DNA of 64,000 bases from contig NZ_LN929907.1 in NCBI RefSeq assembly GCF_001494595.1, forward strand, positions 563,468 through 627,467. Reading direction: 5' to 3'. This document shows positions 38,354 to 47,660 of this stretch, one piece after another. Both the position numbers and the translations under genes were made by a program. Source of the DNA: Mycobacterium sp. M26 (GTDB lineage: Bacteria > Actinomycetota > Actinomycetes > Mycobacteriales > Mycobacteriaceae). Numbering within the stretch: position 1 is the first letter of the stretch; every line of letters starts with the position of its first letter. Below the pieces are notes generated by a model that searched no databases, was not told the DNA's origin, and saw only the letters and a program-made list of their open reading frames with translations.

Positions 38354-39036
38354 GCGGACGGCTGATCCTGGTCCGCCACGGCCAGTCCCACGGCAATGTC
38401 GAGCGGCGCCTCGATACCCGGCCACCCGGTGCGGATCTCACCGATCTGGGCCGCGAGCAGGCCCGCCTGTTCGCCCGGGAACGGCAGCATGCGCCCGGTC
38501 TGCTGATCCATTCGATCGCCCGCCGGGCCGCTCAGACCGCCGCCGAGATCGGCTCCGAATTACGGGTCGAGCCGGCCGAGTTCGAAGGCATCCACGAAGT
38601 CCAGGCCGGCGATCTGGAGAACCGCAACGACGAGGACGCGATCGCCGAATTCAACGCGATCTACCAGCGCTGGCATGAGGGCGACCTCGAGGTCGCGATG
38701 CCCGGCGGGGAAAGCGCCCGCGACGTCTTGGATCGCTACCTGCCGGTGCTCACCGACCTGCGGCTGCGCTACCTCGACGACCATGACTGGCACGAGGACA
38801 TCGTGGTGGTCAGCCACGGCGCCGCGATCCGGCTCACCGCGGCGACGCTGGCGGGCGTCGAGGGCAGCTTCGTGCTCGACAACCACCTGGCCAACACCGA
38901 GTCGGTGGTGCTCGCGCCGATCACCGACGGCCGCTGGAGCTGCGTGCAGTGGGGGACGAAGAAGCCGCCGTTCTACCCCGAACCGGATGTCCATCCCGTC
39001 GAGGACGCGCTGGAGTCCGCCGACCCGATGGGTTGA
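38350..39036 (+). CDS. Histidine phosphatase (phosphoglycerate mutase-like), Rv3837c-like
   Basis: A 228-residue histidine-phosphatase superfamily enzyme. The catalytic motif is LVRHGQSHGN (His8 phospho-acceptor); IARRAAQTA holds the second Arg, Glu appears in GIHEVQAGDLE, and the second catalytic His is in VVSHGAAIRL near 157. These proteins are usually phosphatases rather than mutases. It is coupled to pheA by ATGA, the same arrangement as Rv3838c-Rv3837c. The substrate is unknown. Confidence 0.9.
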   Translation: MSGRLILVRHGQSHGNVERRLDTRPPGADLTDLGREQARLFARERQHAPGLLIHSIARRAAQTAAEIGSELRVEPAEFEGIHEVQAGDLENRNDEDAIAEFNAIYQRWHEGDLEVAMPGGESARDVLDRYLPVLTDLRLRYLDDHDWHEDIVVVSHGAAIRLTAATLAGVEGSFVLDNHLANTESVVLAPITDGRWSCVQWGTKKPPFYPEPDVHPVEDALESADPMG

Positions 39037-39045
39037 GACCGGCGG

Positions 39046-39237
39046 TCAGCCCGCGATCCGCACCGGGGTTTGCTGGGCGCAATCGCAGCCGACCGTTTCG
39101 CAGTCAATGACCAGGCCGTGCAGAATTAGCTCCGGGCTCTCGCAGCCGTCTTCCGTGCATTCCGCGCGACAACGCGAATGACTTATCAGCGTGCCGTGGC
39201 AATGTGCCAGCCCAGCGGCACAATCTCGGCAGTTCAT
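39046..39237 (-). CDS. Cys-rich mini-protein, 63 aa
   Basis: A 63-residue protein starting MNCRDCAAGLAHCHGTLI and containing nine Cys, including CRDC, CHG, CTEDGC and CETVGCDC pairs, typical of zinc-ribbon-like metal binding. I recall similar small Cys/His proteins of unknown function across mycobacteria. It converges on the phosphatase gene, 9 bases from its stop. ATG 39237 is preferred for its MNCRDC start; a GTG at 39243 adds two residues. Confidence 0.7.
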   Translation of the reverse strand: MNCRDCAAGLAHCHGTLISHSRCRAECTEDGCESPELILHGLVIDCETVGCDCAQQTPVRIAG

Positions 39238-39449
39238 CCCCACTGTTCGTTCATAGCATCCCGGTGTGACAACACCTCGTTGCCGCGCGGGAGTAGTTAC
39301 GTGTGGTTTAAGCCGGAGGCGAAAGCAGGATGCAATTGCTGACCAGGTACGTTATCTTTAGTGCTCTCGGCCCTTCGGGGGTGGGCTGGTTAACTGCCGG
39401 GCCAGCCAGCTGTCGTAATGTACCCGGCTTAGAAAAGTAAGGACTGACC

Positions 39450-39710
39450 ATGATGTCACGTCGTCTGACGCGCCAGATCGCCCTCTTTGCTGGCGGTGTC
39501 GCGATCGTCGGTATGGGCTCGCTGACCGCCTGCTCCAAGGACAAGGAGAAGGCCCCGGAGACCACGTCGCCCACCAGCACGTCCGCTCCTGCGCCGTCGC
39601 CCACCGAGAAGGCCGTGTCGCCTGGTGGCGCCAACTCCTTCACGCCCACTGTCAAGGCTCCGCCGGCTCCGACCGCGCTGCCCGGCAACGTCATCACCGG
39701 CGGCAACTGA
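39450..39710 (+). CDS. Small lipoprotein, 86 aa
   Basis: An exported lipoprotein with a lipobox LTAC at residues 25-28 after a basic start and hydrophobic core. The mature part is a low-complexity Thr/Ser/Pro/Lys chain ending VITGGN. AAGGA lies upstream of the ATG. The sedolisin gene starts 43 bases after the stop, suggesting they may share a transcript. The function is unknown; it may be a surface tether. Confidence 0.75.
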   Translation: MMSRRLTRQIALFAGGVAIVGMGSLTACSKDKEKAPETTSPTSTSAPAPSPTEKAVSPGGANSFTPTVKAPPAPTALPGNVITGGN

Positions 39711-39753
39711 GCCGCACCGGCCGGCATCCGTCCGCAGCTCCCGCTGACCGACA

Positions 39754-41358
39754 GTGACCAGGAGACACCGTTCTCGAACGCTGTCCGTCGTGGGACTGCT
39801 GACGGTGCTGGCCGTTGGCGCGGCACTGGTCGCTGATCTGCGCCATCCCACGACCCCGGTCGTGGCCGGTGCGATCAGCGGCCCGTACGCCTCGCTGTTG
39901 GCCAGTTCGACGGATCTCGGTCCGGCTCGAACTGACCACGTCCAGATCACCGCGGCCCTGCGTGCTGGCGACCGACCCGATCTTCTGATCGGGTGGGCGC
40001 AGCAGCAGGGCCTTTCGGTGCGCTGGCGCCCGGGTGACACCTGGGCCATCGTCGAAGGCGAGCCCGCCGCGGTCGCGGGAGCCTTCGATGTCGATGTTCA
40101 CGATTACCGCGGCAAGCGCGGGCAGGTCTTCTACGCCTCCCCGCAGCAACCGGCCGTCCCGGCCGCGCTGCGGGTGGAGGTCGCCGAGTTCGGCCGCATC
40201 CTGGGCTACACGCCGCACCACGAGTCCACCCCGGTACTGCCGCTCGAGGTGCCCGATCAGGGCCTGACGCCGGGCGGAATCCTCCGTACCTACAACGCAA
40301 CTCCGTTGCGCGACAAGGGTTTCAGCGGCAAGGGTCAGACCGTGGTGGTGTTCGCCTTCGACGGTTTCGACCAGGCTGACCTGGACATGTTCGCCACCAC
40401 GTTCAACCTGCCGAAGTTCACCCCGGAGGTGGTCGGTGGGCAGCCCGAATCGCGGCGCGGTGAGGCGACCATGGACCTCGAGGCCATCCACGCGATCGCC
40501 CCGGACGCCAAGAAGGTTCTGGTCAACGCGCGCAACACCGTCGAGGGCGACGGCTCCTACGAGAAGATCGCCACGATGATGGAGGACACCGAGCGCCGGT
40601 ATCCCGGTGCGGTGTGGAGCTTCTCGATCGGCTGGGGTTGCGACAAGCTGATCACCGCGGCCGACCTGGTGCCGGTGCGCGCCGCGCTGGCCAAGGCGCA
40701 CAAGTCGGGTACGACGGCCTTCAACGCCAGCGGCGACCTGGCCGGGCTGGAATGTAAGGGCGGCCAGGAATGGTCCTCACCGCCCAGTGACAGCGACGTC
40801 GGGTTGGACGCCGTGGCCTCGATGCCGGAGATGACCGACGTGGGCGGCACCACCCTGTCGACCGACGACCAGGGCGGCTGGCTGGCCGAGCAGGCCTGGT
40901 TCGATGCGCCCCTGTCACAGGGCACCGGCGGCGGGGTGTCGACGTTATTCGAACGGCCCGACTGGCAGGAGAGCCTCGATGTCGGCACCGGCGAGGGCCG
41001 GCGCCTGACACCGGATATCGCCGCGGTGGCCGATCCGTTCACCGGCGTCAAGATCGTCTTCAACCAACAGGTGATCGTCGGCGGCGGCACGTCGCTGTCG
41101 GCGCCGATCTGGGCCGGGCTGACCGCGCTGATGAACCAATTCCTGATCAGCCGCAACGGCCGGCTCATCGGCGACCTGAACCCGCTGCTCTACCACATCG
41201 CCGAAGGCGCGCCGTTCCCCGCGTTCCGGGACATCACCCTCGGCGGCAACGCGGTGGCGATCGCCGGTCCGGGGTATGACCTGGTGACCGGTCTGGGTAC
41301 ACCTGATATCGACAACCTGGCGCAGAACATTCTGGTGGCGCAGAAGGTGATCGATTGA
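39754..41358 (+). CDS. Sedolisin (S53) pro-protease, kumamolisin-like
   Basis: An exported acid-type serine-carboxyl protease of 534 residues. A signal or anchor helix (VVGLLTVLAVGAALVADL, about 11-28) is followed by a pro-kumamolisin activation domain (about 40-160) and the S53 catalytic domain. The catalytic Glu/Asp pair is EATMD (about 240), the oxyanion Asp lies in NASGDLAG and the nucleophile Ser in GGTSLSAP (about 448). The late DLVTGLGTPD motif forms the Ca site. S53 enzymes work at low pH outside the cell. The start is a GTG with a weak ribosome site. It heads a run of three closely packed genes. Confidence 0.88.
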   Translation: MTRRHRSRTLSVVGLLTVLAVGAALVADLRHPTTPVVAGAISGPYASLLASSTDLGPARTDHVQITAALRAGDRPDLLIGWAQQQGLSVRWRPGDTWAIVEGEPAAVAGAFDVDVHDYRGKRGQVFYASPQQPAVPAALRVEVAEFGRILGYTPHHESTPVLPLEVPDQGLTPGGILRTYNATPLRDKGFSGKGQTVVVFAFDGFDQADLDMFATTFNLPKFTPEVVGGQPESRRGEATMDLEAIHAIAPDAKKVLVNARNTVEGDGSYEKIATMMEDTERRYPGAVWSFSIGWGCDKLITAADLVPVRAALAKAHKSGTTAFNASGDLAGLECKGGQEWSSPPSDSDVGLDAVASMPEMTDVGGTTLSTDDQGGWLAEQAWFDAPLSQGTGGGVSTLFERPDWQESLDVGTGEGRRLTPDIAAVADPFTGVKIVFNQQVIVGGGTSLSAPIWAGLTALMNQFLISRNGRLIGDLNPLLYHIAEGAPFPAFRDITLGGNAVAIAGPGYDLVTGLGTPDIDNLAQNILVAQKVID

Positions 41359-41374
41359 CCAAGGGGAGTTGCGC

Positions 41375-42589
41375 ATGAGTAGCGACACCGACACCGGCCC
41401 GGACGAGGTGCCCCGGGTCGAATGCGCTGTGTGTGAGGTCGACGTGCCTGCCGGTGCCTTCTGCGGCCTGTGCGGTGGGCACCTGACCCCGAAGCCCCGG
41501 CGCGGCCCGAAGTGGTTGCGGCAGGACACCTTCGGGGCGGCTCCCAACGAGAGTGTGTTGCGACCGTCGATCGCCAGCTCGTTGTTCCCGCACCTGCCGA
41601 ATCGGTCCCGCACTCCGTTCCGGATCGGACTGGTCCTGGTGCTGGTCGGTCTGGTGGGTTTCTCCGTGCTCAAACTGCCTGCCGCCCTGATCACTGTCTC
41701 GGCCCTGGGCCTTCCGCTGCTGTTCCTGCTCTACATCAGTGAGTCGCAGGTGTACCGCGAGCTGTCGGTGGCCTCGCTGGCCATCGCCGGTGTGCTCGGT
41801 GCCGCCCTGGGGGTCGGCTGGGTGCTGCTGACCGGTGAGATGGTGGCCCGCGCCTATGGCGTGCCGATGGCGGCCGGTCTGGCCATCCACCACCTGGTGC
41901 GCGAAGGTGTGCTGATCCCGGCCGGCGGTATGGTTCTGATGCTGGTGCCGACCCTGCTGGTGCGGCTCATCGACCGCCGGTCACGAGAATCGTTGGACGG
42001 CTTCGTGATCGGTGCGCTGGCGGCGCTGATGTTCACCGCCGGTGCCACCCTGACCCGGCTGGCCCCGCAGTTCGCCACCGGCCTGTTGGCCCACGCGCGC
42101 CCGATCAAGAGCCTTTTGGTCGAGGCCGGCATCTGCGGGGTGACGATCCCGCTGACCGCCGCGGTCGCCGGCGGCATGGTGGGTATCGCGCTATGGTTCC
42201 GCGGTCAGACCGAGAACCCGCACGAGCACCCCGCGCGCACCCGCGCGGCGCTGTGGCTGCTGGCGATCCTGGTGGTGCTCATCCACACCGGTGTGGCCAT
42301 CACCGACATCATCGGAATGCCGCAGTTGCAGATGCTGGTGATCCACATCGTCATGACCATCGCCGTTCTGGTCCTGCTGCGAATCGCGTTGCAGATGGCG
42401 CTGTTACGCGAAGCCAAGGATCCGATCCAGGAGGACGAACCGCTGCTGTGCGTGTACTGCGAGCACGTCGTTCCTGATATGGCGTTCTGCCCCGCCTGCG
42501 GGGTGGCCACCCGGGCGTCGTCGCGGTCGTCGCGGCACGACCGTCGGGAGGCGCGGCCGGTGCGGCAGGTCGCGGCGGAGGGCGCGTGA
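41375..42589 (+). CDS. Multi-pass membrane protein with zinc ribbons at both ends
   Basis: A 404-residue protein with a zinc ribbon at each terminus (CAVCEVDVPAGAFCGLCG near 18-35, and CVYCEHVVPDMAFCPACG near 363-380) and about nine membrane helices between. Both ribbons would lie in the cytosol. The helical part recalls PrsW-like or other zinc-ribbon membrane proteins, but I see no catalytic motif. AAGGGGAG is 8 bases upstream of ATG 41375. It overlaps the next gene by GTGA and follows the sedolisin by 16 bases. Confidence 0.75.
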   Translation: MSSDTDTGPDEVPRVECAVCEVDVPAGAFCGLCGGHLTPKPRRGPKWLRQDTFGAAPNESVLRPSIASSLFPHLPNRSRTPFRIGLVLVLVGLVGFSVLKLPAALITVSALGLPLLFLLYISESQVYRELSVASLAIAGVLGAALGVGWVLLTGEMVARAYGVPMAAGLAIHHLVREGVLIPAGGMVLMLVPTLLVRLIDRRSRESLDGFVIGALAALMFTAGATLTRLAPQFATGLLAHARPIKSLLVEAGICGVTIPLTAAVAGGMVGIALWFRGQTENPHEHPARTRAALWLLAILVVLIHTGVAITDIIGMPQLQMLVIHIVMTIAVLVLLRIALQMALLREAKDPIQEDEPLLCVYCEHVVPDMAFCPACGVATRASSRSSRHDRREARPVRQVAAEGA

Positions 42590-43332
42590 CAGACAAGGGC
42601 GCGACGGCCACCAAAGAGGACAGCTTCCAGGGCTATGCGGTGCCCGCCGGCACCTATGTGGCCCCGGAGATCAAGCGCACCAAGGTCAGTCGCACCGTCG
42701 GCGTGTGGACGGCCGGGATCGTGGTGGTGGCCGCGGCGTTGGTCGGGGTGTCGCTGATGGTCACCAAGAAGGCCCCGCGGTTCATGTGCCCACCGGATTG
42801 CGGCCGGCCACCCACCGGCACCCCGGTGGCCGCACTGCCCCGCTACACCGCCCCGGACGGCTCGTTCTCGGTGTCGTACCCCGCACCGGAAGCGGCCTAC
42901 GAGGTGTCGCAGGACCAGCGCGGCATCACCGCCAAGTTCACCGCCGGCGATACCGGTGTGCTGCAACTGTTCTCCGAGCCGGCCCGCGGCCGCGAACCCC
43001 GTCAGATCGCCCTGGACCTGTTGAAGCAGAAGTTCCCGGACGCCAAGATCGCCTACGAGATTCCCAACGCGATGGTCGGCTATCAGCCCGGCTACGGCGA
43101 GGTCGCCGACAGCTGGCCGCAGGGAACGTCCAACAGCTACATCAGGATTCGCACCGTGCTTCTGGTGGCGGTGAAGAACGATCTGGCGCTGGTGGCCGGT
43201 GCGGTCGGCCCGTACCACGCCTTCGGGCCGGACTTCGGGCCCGGTCTGCCGTCAGGGGTCAACCTCCAGATCGCCCAGGACATGGGCAAGTACGTAAACA
43301 GCTTCACCTGGAAAGGTGACCCACCCCGCTGA
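42586..43332 (+). CDS. Single-pass membrane protein with extracytoplasmic domain
   Basis: A 248-residue protein with a short cytosolic N-terminus, one membrane helix (VWTAGIVVVAAALVGVSLMV, about 39-58) and an outside domain of about 185 residues starting CPPDCG, a likely disulfide. The outer domain has a regular alternation of beta and helix (DGSFSVSYPAP, DTGVLQLFSEPARGRE) without a named family. It is coupled to the zinc-ribbon membrane protein by GTGA. The three-gene run suggests a membrane complex around the sedolisin; this is inferred. Confidence 0.7.
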   Translation: MTDKGATATKEDSFQGYAVPAGTYVAPEIKRTKVSRTVGVWTAGIVVVAAALVGVSLMVTKKAPRFMCPPDCGRPPTGTPVAALPRYTAPDGSFSVSYPAPEAAYEVSQDQRGITAKFTAGDTGVLQLFSEPARGREPRQIALDLLKQKFPDAKIAYEIPNAMVGYQPGYGEVADSWPQGTSNSYIRIRTVLLVAVKNDLALVAGAVGPYHAFGPDFGPGLPSGVNLQIAQDMGKYVNSFTWKGDPPR

Positions 43333-43350
43333 TCCGACGGGGAAAATCGT

Positions 43351-43701
43351 TCAGGCCCAGCCCAGTTCGTGCAGCCGGTCGTCATCGATGCCGAAGTGGT
43401 GGGCGATCTCGTGGATCACCGTGATCGCCACCTCCTCCACCACGTCCTCGTCGGTGTCACAGATCTCCAGCAGGCTGTCGCGGTAGATCGTGATGGTGTC
43501 GGGCAGTGCGCCGGCGTAGGTCGAGTCACGCTCGGTCAGCGCGATGCCCTCGTAGAGCCCGAGTAGTTCGGGTTCCTCGGGATGGCGGGCCTCGACGAGC
43601 ACCACCACGTTGTCGATGGCGGCGGCGAGCTCGGGCGGGATCAGATCCAGCGCGTCGGAAACCAGTTCCTCGAACCGCTGCGGGCTCATCTGGACCGGCA
43701 C
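43351..43701 (-). CDS. Zincin-like metallopeptidase family protein (Rv3836-like)
   Basis: A 116-residue cytosolic protein of the minimal zincin family (formerly DUF1025), with the motif IHEIAHHFGIDDDRLHELGW (HExxHxxG, about 96-115). The rest reads FEELVSDALDLIPPELA, also typical. It is equal in length and nearly so in sequence to what I recall of Rv3836. Activity has not been shown for the family. The GTG start shares one base with the stop of the upstream Rv3835-like gene; an ATG four codons in is also possible. Confidence 0.88.
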   Translation of the reverse strand: MPVQMSPQRFEELVSDALDLIPPELAAAIDNVVVLVEARHPEEPELLGLYEGIALTERDSTYAGALPDTITIYRDSLLEICDTDEDVVEEVAITVIHEIAHHFGIDDDRLHELGWA

Positions 43702-45119
43702 TAAGCCGCCGGTGGTACGACGACGGGCTCAGCCTGGCCCGGTGGGGCTCCCGCAGGCGGTGGCGCGGGTGCGTCGCCCTCCATGGGCGGTGCCTCGTTC
43801 GGCGGTGCCACCGGCGGTGCCGGTTCGCCGTTGATGACGTTGCCGGCCGGCGGGGGAGCAGCAGGTGAGCTGGGGGCGGCGGTCGACGTCGGCGCCGGCG
43901 CCTGGGTGGTCGGCGCGGTCGACTGCTGCGGCAGGTGCTGGGTCGGCTGCTGCTGCTGCTGTTGCTGACTGCTGCTGCTGCTGGACTGCGAGTTGTCGGT
44001 GTACGACGGCGAGTAGGTGGTCGACGGCGTCTCGGGCACCAGCGGGATCGGCGGCATGTTGAGCCGCTCCTCCGGGATGTCCGGCGGCGGCACCGGCGGC
44101 ATTCCGTTGATCAGCAGTGGACCCTTGGCCGGGTTGATCAGGGTGGCCCAGCCGCCGTTACCGAGCGTGGCACCGATGCTGCACGACACCTGATGGCTGC
44201 CCGCACTCCAGCTCGGCAGCGAGATGGTGCTGTAGATCAGGGTCAGCGTCGTGGTGCGCAGCTGCAGCGGGGCCAGGTAGGCGTCCGTCATGCGGGTGCA
44301 GGCGTCCTTGATGAACGCGTCCTGGTCGGTGTCGGACGGCAGGCCGCCGGGGAACTTCTCGGCCAGGTTCACCGAGCCGGTCACTTCCATCGCGTGCGGG
44401 GCGCCGCAGTCCACCGGGATGTCGGTGGGCTGGTTGGTCGACGGGTCGATGCCCAGGCAGGTGCCCGCGGGCCAGACCTTGGACTGGTCGAGGTCGGCGA
44501 CCTTGCCCTTGAACGCGATCTGCTGGTTGTCGGCGCCGGGCAGCTGCAGACCGCACAGCATGCGGCGCTCCCCGCTCTGCTTCCAGGCCTTGTCACCGGA
44601 CCACAGCATGCTGATGGTGAACCGGCTGTTGGGGTCGTACTTGGCGCCCATGTAGCGCTCGACTGCCGGCTGGCACTGTTCCAGGCTGATCTGCTGGATG
44701 CGGGCCGGGGACGGTGGTGCGGCATCGGGGCCGTACTCGGAGCCGGGGAAGGTCCGCATGTCGACGGACTCGGCCACCTCGAAGCGGTGGTCGTCCTTGC
44801 AGTCGACGATGGTCGCGGCGTCGGGATTCTTGTCCGGCCAGGTCAGGCAGCTGCCGGCCTTGGCGTTGGCGAAAGCGGCGGTGCCCTTGGAGCCGACGAA
44901 CGGATCGCCGCCGGCGTAGCCGGTCAGGCGGTTGCTCATGCTGACCGGCAACGCGGTGATCACACCGGCGATCAGCAGGCCTCCGAGCGCCGTCAGCAGC
45001 AGCGCACGCCGGGTCGACGTCGCCTGCAGGGTGCCGAGGAATGTGCGCCGGGACGGGGCCGGTTCGGCCTCCGCGGGGGGCGTGTCCTCGCGCTCGGATA
45101 ACTCCAACATCGCGTCCAT
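43701..45119 (-). CDS. Septum-formation-domain membrane protein (Rv3835-like)
   Basis: A 472-residue protein with one membrane helix (about 41-62) and an outside region carrying two septum-formation-type repeats. Conserved Cys appear in AKAGSCLTWPDKNPDAATIVDC and PAGTCLGIDPSTN, with H in DDHRFEVAESVDM. The C-terminal 150 residues are low complexity: poly-Ser, a run of seven Gln, then a Pro/Ala-rich tail. It resembles Rv3835 (449 residues). The outer domain likely sits in the cell wall; no enzyme motif is seen. ATG 45119 or 45110 are both possible starts. It is coupled to the zincin gene. Confidence 0.83.
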   Translation of the reverse strand: MDAMLELSEREDTPPAEAEPAPSRRTFLGTLQATSTRRALLLTALGGLLIAGVITALPVSMSNRLTGYAGGDPFVGSKGTAAFANAKAGSCLTWPDKNPDAATIVDCKDDHRFEVAESVDMRTFPGSEYGPDAAPPSPARIQQISLEQCQPAVERYMGAKYDPNSRFTISMLWSGDKAWKQSGERRMLCGLQLPGADNQQIAFKGKVADLDQSKVWPAGTCLGIDPSTNQPTDIPVDCGAPHAMEVTGSVNLAEKFPGGLPSDTDQDAFIKDACTRMTDAYLAPLQLRTTTLTLIYSTISLPSWSAGSHQVSCSIGATLGNGGWATLINPAKGPLLINGMPPVPPPDIPEERLNMPPIPLVPETPSTTYSPSYTDNSQSSSSSSQQQQQQQPTQHLPQQSTAPTTQAPAPTSTAAPSSPAAPPPAGNVINGEPAPPVAPPNEAPPMEGDAPAPPPAGAPPGQAEPVVVPPAA

Positions 45120-45236
45120 TGTGTCAGGCGCGCCGAGCGCTGTGACAAGTGATGCAGAAGTAATGTTATGGGGTTGTGCTGTGCGGCCCACACCCTGACA
45201 GCCGGAGGGGCTGACGCGGGGTCGGACCGACGAAAG

Positions 45237-45242
45237 TAGGGT
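45237..45242 (+). promoter_or_regulatory. Leaderless -10 element of serS
   Basis: TAGGGT ends 7 bases before the serS GTG. No ribosome site is present between them. Confidence 0.5.
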
Positions 45243-45249
45243 TCAGGTC

Positions 45250-46503
45250 GTGATCGACCTGAAACTGCTGCGCGAAGACCCCGATGCCGTGCGTCGGTCC
45301 CAGCTCAGCCGTGGCGAGGATCCGGGTCTCGTCGACGCTCTGCTGACCGCCGACTCGGCCCGCCGCGCGGCGATCTCCACCGCCGACACCCTGCGGGCCG
45401 ACCAGAAGGCCGCCAGCAAGAAGGTCGGCGGCGCCGCCCCGGAGGACCGGCCCGCCCTGCTCGAGCAGGCCAAAGAGCTTGCCGCCCAAGTCAAGACCGC
45501 CGAAGCCGAGCAAGCCCAGGCGGAGGCGGCGTTCACCGCCGCGCACATGGCGATCGGCAACGTCATCATCGAGGGCGTCCCAGCCGGCGGCGAAGACGAC
45601 TTCGCGGTGCTTGACGTCGTCGGGGAACCTCCGGTGATCGAGAACCCGAAGGACCACCTGGAACTGGGTGAGCGCCTCGGCCTGATCGACATGGAACGCG
45701 GCGCCAAGGTGTCCGGCTCGCGGTTCTACTTCCTGACCGGCCGCGGCGCCCTGCTCCAGCTGGGCCTGCTGCAACTGGCCGTCCGGGTGGCCGTCGACAA
45801 CGGTTTCACCCTGATGATCCCGCCCGTGCTGGTTCGCCCCGAGGTAATGGCGGGCACCGGCTTCCTGGGCGCCCACGCCGACGAGATCTACCACCTCGAG
45901 GCCGACGACATGTACCTGGTCGGTACCTCGGAGGTGCCGCTGGCGGGCTATCACGCCGACGAGATCCTCGACCTGTCCGGTGGTCCGCTGCGGTATGCCG
46001 GGTGGTCGTCGTGCTTCCGCCGCGAGGCAGGCAGCTACGGCAAGGACACCCGCGGCATCATCCGGGTGCACCAGTTCGACAAGGTCGAGGGCTTCGTCTA
46101 CTGCCGTCCCGAGGAGGCCGAGGCCGAACATCAGCGGCTGCTCGGCTGGCAGCGCGAGATGCTCGCGCTCATCGACGTGCCCTACCGGGTGATCGACGTC
46201 GCCGCCGGGGATCTGGGTTCGTCGGCGGCCCGCAAGTTCGACTGCGAGGCGTGGGTGCCCACCCAGCAGACCTATCGCGAGCTGACCTCGACGTCGAACT
46301 GCACCACATTCCAGGCCCGCCGCCTGGCCACCCGCTACCGCGATGAGAACGGCAAGCCGCAGATCGCGGCGACGCTCAACGGCACTCTGGGCACCACCCG
46401 GTGGCTGGTCGCGATCCTGGAAAACCATCAGCAGCCAGACGGCAGCGTGCGCGTGCCCGCCGCCCTGGTGCCTTATGTGGGGACGGAGGTCCTGCAACCG
46501 TGA
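45250..46503 (+). CDS. serS: Seryl-tRNA synthetase
   Basis: Class II aminoacyl-tRNA synthetase of 417 residues. An N-terminal coiled-coil arm (about 30-100, Ala/Glu/Lys-rich) binds the long variable arm of tRNA-Ser. The catalytic domain has motif 2 [17 protein letters not shown] (about 253-269) and motif 3 [19 protein letters not shown] (about 377-395). The TSE motif in [17 protein letters not shown] selects serine. It is the Rv3834c position. The start is leaderless, and the stop overlaps the DUF5718 gene by GTGA. Confidence 0.96.
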   Translation: MIDLKLLREDPDAVRRSQLSRGEDPGLVDALLTADSARRAAISTADTLRADQKAASKKVGGAAPEDRPALLEQAKELAAQVKTAEAEQAQAEAAFTAAHMAIGNVIIEGVPAGGEDDFAVLDVVGEPPVIENPKDHLELGERLGLIDMERGAKVSGSRFYFLTGRGALLQLGLLQLAVRVAVDNGFTLMIPPVLVRPEVMAGTGFLGAHADEIYHLEADDMYLVGTSEVPLAGYHADEILDLSGGPLRYAGWSSCFRREAGSYGKDTRGIIRVHQFDKVEGFVYCRPEEAEAEHQRLLGWQREMLALIDVPYRVIDVAAGDLGSSAARKFDCEAWVPTQQTYRELTSTSNCTTFQARRLATRYRDENGKPQIAATLNGTLGTTRWLVAILENHQQPDGSVRVPAALVPYVGTEVLQP

Positions 46504-47315
46504 TCGAACTCGACCTCGACGAGCTGCGCGGCTGGTTCGGCTTCGGTGTCGCAGGCAACTTCGCCGGTCACCTCGAACAGGCCGGTGAGGCAGTCGATTT
46601 CGTCAACGTGGCCAGTGTCGGCGCGGCGCCCAAGGGCATCTTCCCCTGGTACGCCCCGGGCCACGACAGCTTCCTCGGCGAGTTCCCGCTGTCGCACGAC
46701 GCGCTGATCGTGCCGGAGACCACCGAGGCCGACGGCCCGCTGAACCTGCAGATCGAGCCCGAGGTCGGGCTGGCCTGCGAGGTGGTGTGGGAGGCCGACA
46801 CCGTAGTCACGTTGCGGCCCTTCGCCCTTGGTGCGTTCAACGACTGCTCGATCCGGCGGCCCAACGCGCCGAAGATCAGCTACAAGAAGAACTGGGGACC
46901 GGCGTCCAAGGGCGTCGCGCACGAGTTCTTCGATATCAGCGACCTGACCCCCGACGGCCCGACGGCCACGCTGCGTCTGCTCTGCCATCTGCGTACCGCC
47001 GATGGGGTACATCACGAGTACGGCGTCGACAGCCCGCTGCTGGGCTACTCCTACTACGGCGAGGTCCTGTTGGACTGGATCGTCGAGCGGCTGGCCAACC
47101 AGAAGGGTTCGCCCGACACCCCGTTGGAGGATGTGGGCGCGCTGATGGTGGCGGCCGGGCGGCCCAAGAACGTGCTCATCGGCATCGGTGCCACCAAGTA
47201 CACCAAGCTCGGTGAGACGACCTACCTGAAGACCGGCGACGAGGCGATCGTGCGGGTGTACGACACCGCCAGCGACGCCGCATCCGAACTGCGCCAGCTG
47301 GTCTGGGAGCCGTAG
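46500..47315 (+). CDS. DUF5718-family protein
   Basis: A 271-residue cytosolic protein with features I associate with DUF5718. It starts [20 protein letters not shown] and contains an FAH-like patch [17 protein letters not shown] and [17 protein letters not shown]. The pattern resembles a fumarylacetoacetate-hydrolase-like fold, but I cannot verify catalytic residues. It is translationally coupled to serS by GTGA, so it is made together with a tRNA synthetase. No function is known. The family label is from memory and should be checked. Confidence 0.65.
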   Translation: MIELDLDELRGWFGFGVAGNFAGHLEQAGEAVDFVNVASVGAAPKGIFPWYAPGHDSFLGEFPLSHDALIVPETTEADGPLNLQIEPEVGLACEVVWEADTVVTLRPFALGAFNDCSIRRPNAPKISYKKNWGPASKGVAHEFFDISDLTPDGPTATLRLLCHLRTADGVHHEYGVDSPLLGYSYYGEVLLDWIVERLANQKGSPDTPLEDVGALMVAAGRPKNVLIGIGATKYTKLGETTYLKTGDEAIVRVYDTASDAASELRQLVWEP

Positions 47316-47321
47316 GGAGCC

Positions 47322-47660
47322 CTAGCCTTCGAGCAGCTCGTCGAGCACCGCGAGGAACTCCCGCGGCTTGACCGGGGTGAAGGCCGGACTCGGACGGGTC
47401 CCGGGGATATCCAACGTCACCAGTGTGGACTTGATGGGCCGGTAGATGTCCAGCGGCAGCCAGCGCCGCAGATCCGAGCTGCCCCACAACCGGAACCGCT
47501 GGGTGAGGACGCCCAGTGGTTCGGCCTTGTAGCCCCGGATCGACTGCAGCGGAATGATTTTCGAGGTCCCGGACGGGAAGTGGTAGCGCCGCAACGTCAG
47601 GGCGTGCCGGTCCAGCTGCACCAGACCGTCGTCGTAGTACTGCCGCGGCGGACCGCTCAC
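47322..47660 (-). CDS. PH-like domain protein (Rv3819-like)
   Basis: A 112-residue protein with the alternating strands and C-terminal helix of a bacterial PH-like domain (YYDDGLVQLDRHALTLRRYH, IIPLQSIRGYKAE, FLAVLDELLEG). The GTG at 47660 overlaps the upstream MBL-Rieske stop by GTGA, so I choose it over starts further upstream. Rv3819 has a similar size (111 residues from memory) and lies beside Rv3818. No ligand is known. It converges on the DUF5718 gene. Confidence 0.72.
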   Translation of the reverse strand: MSGPPRQYYDDGLVQLDRHALTLRRYHFPSGTSKIIPLQSIRGYKAEPLGVLTQRFRLWGSSDLRRWLPLDIYRPIKSTLVTLDIPGTRPSPAFTPVKPREFLAVLDELLEG

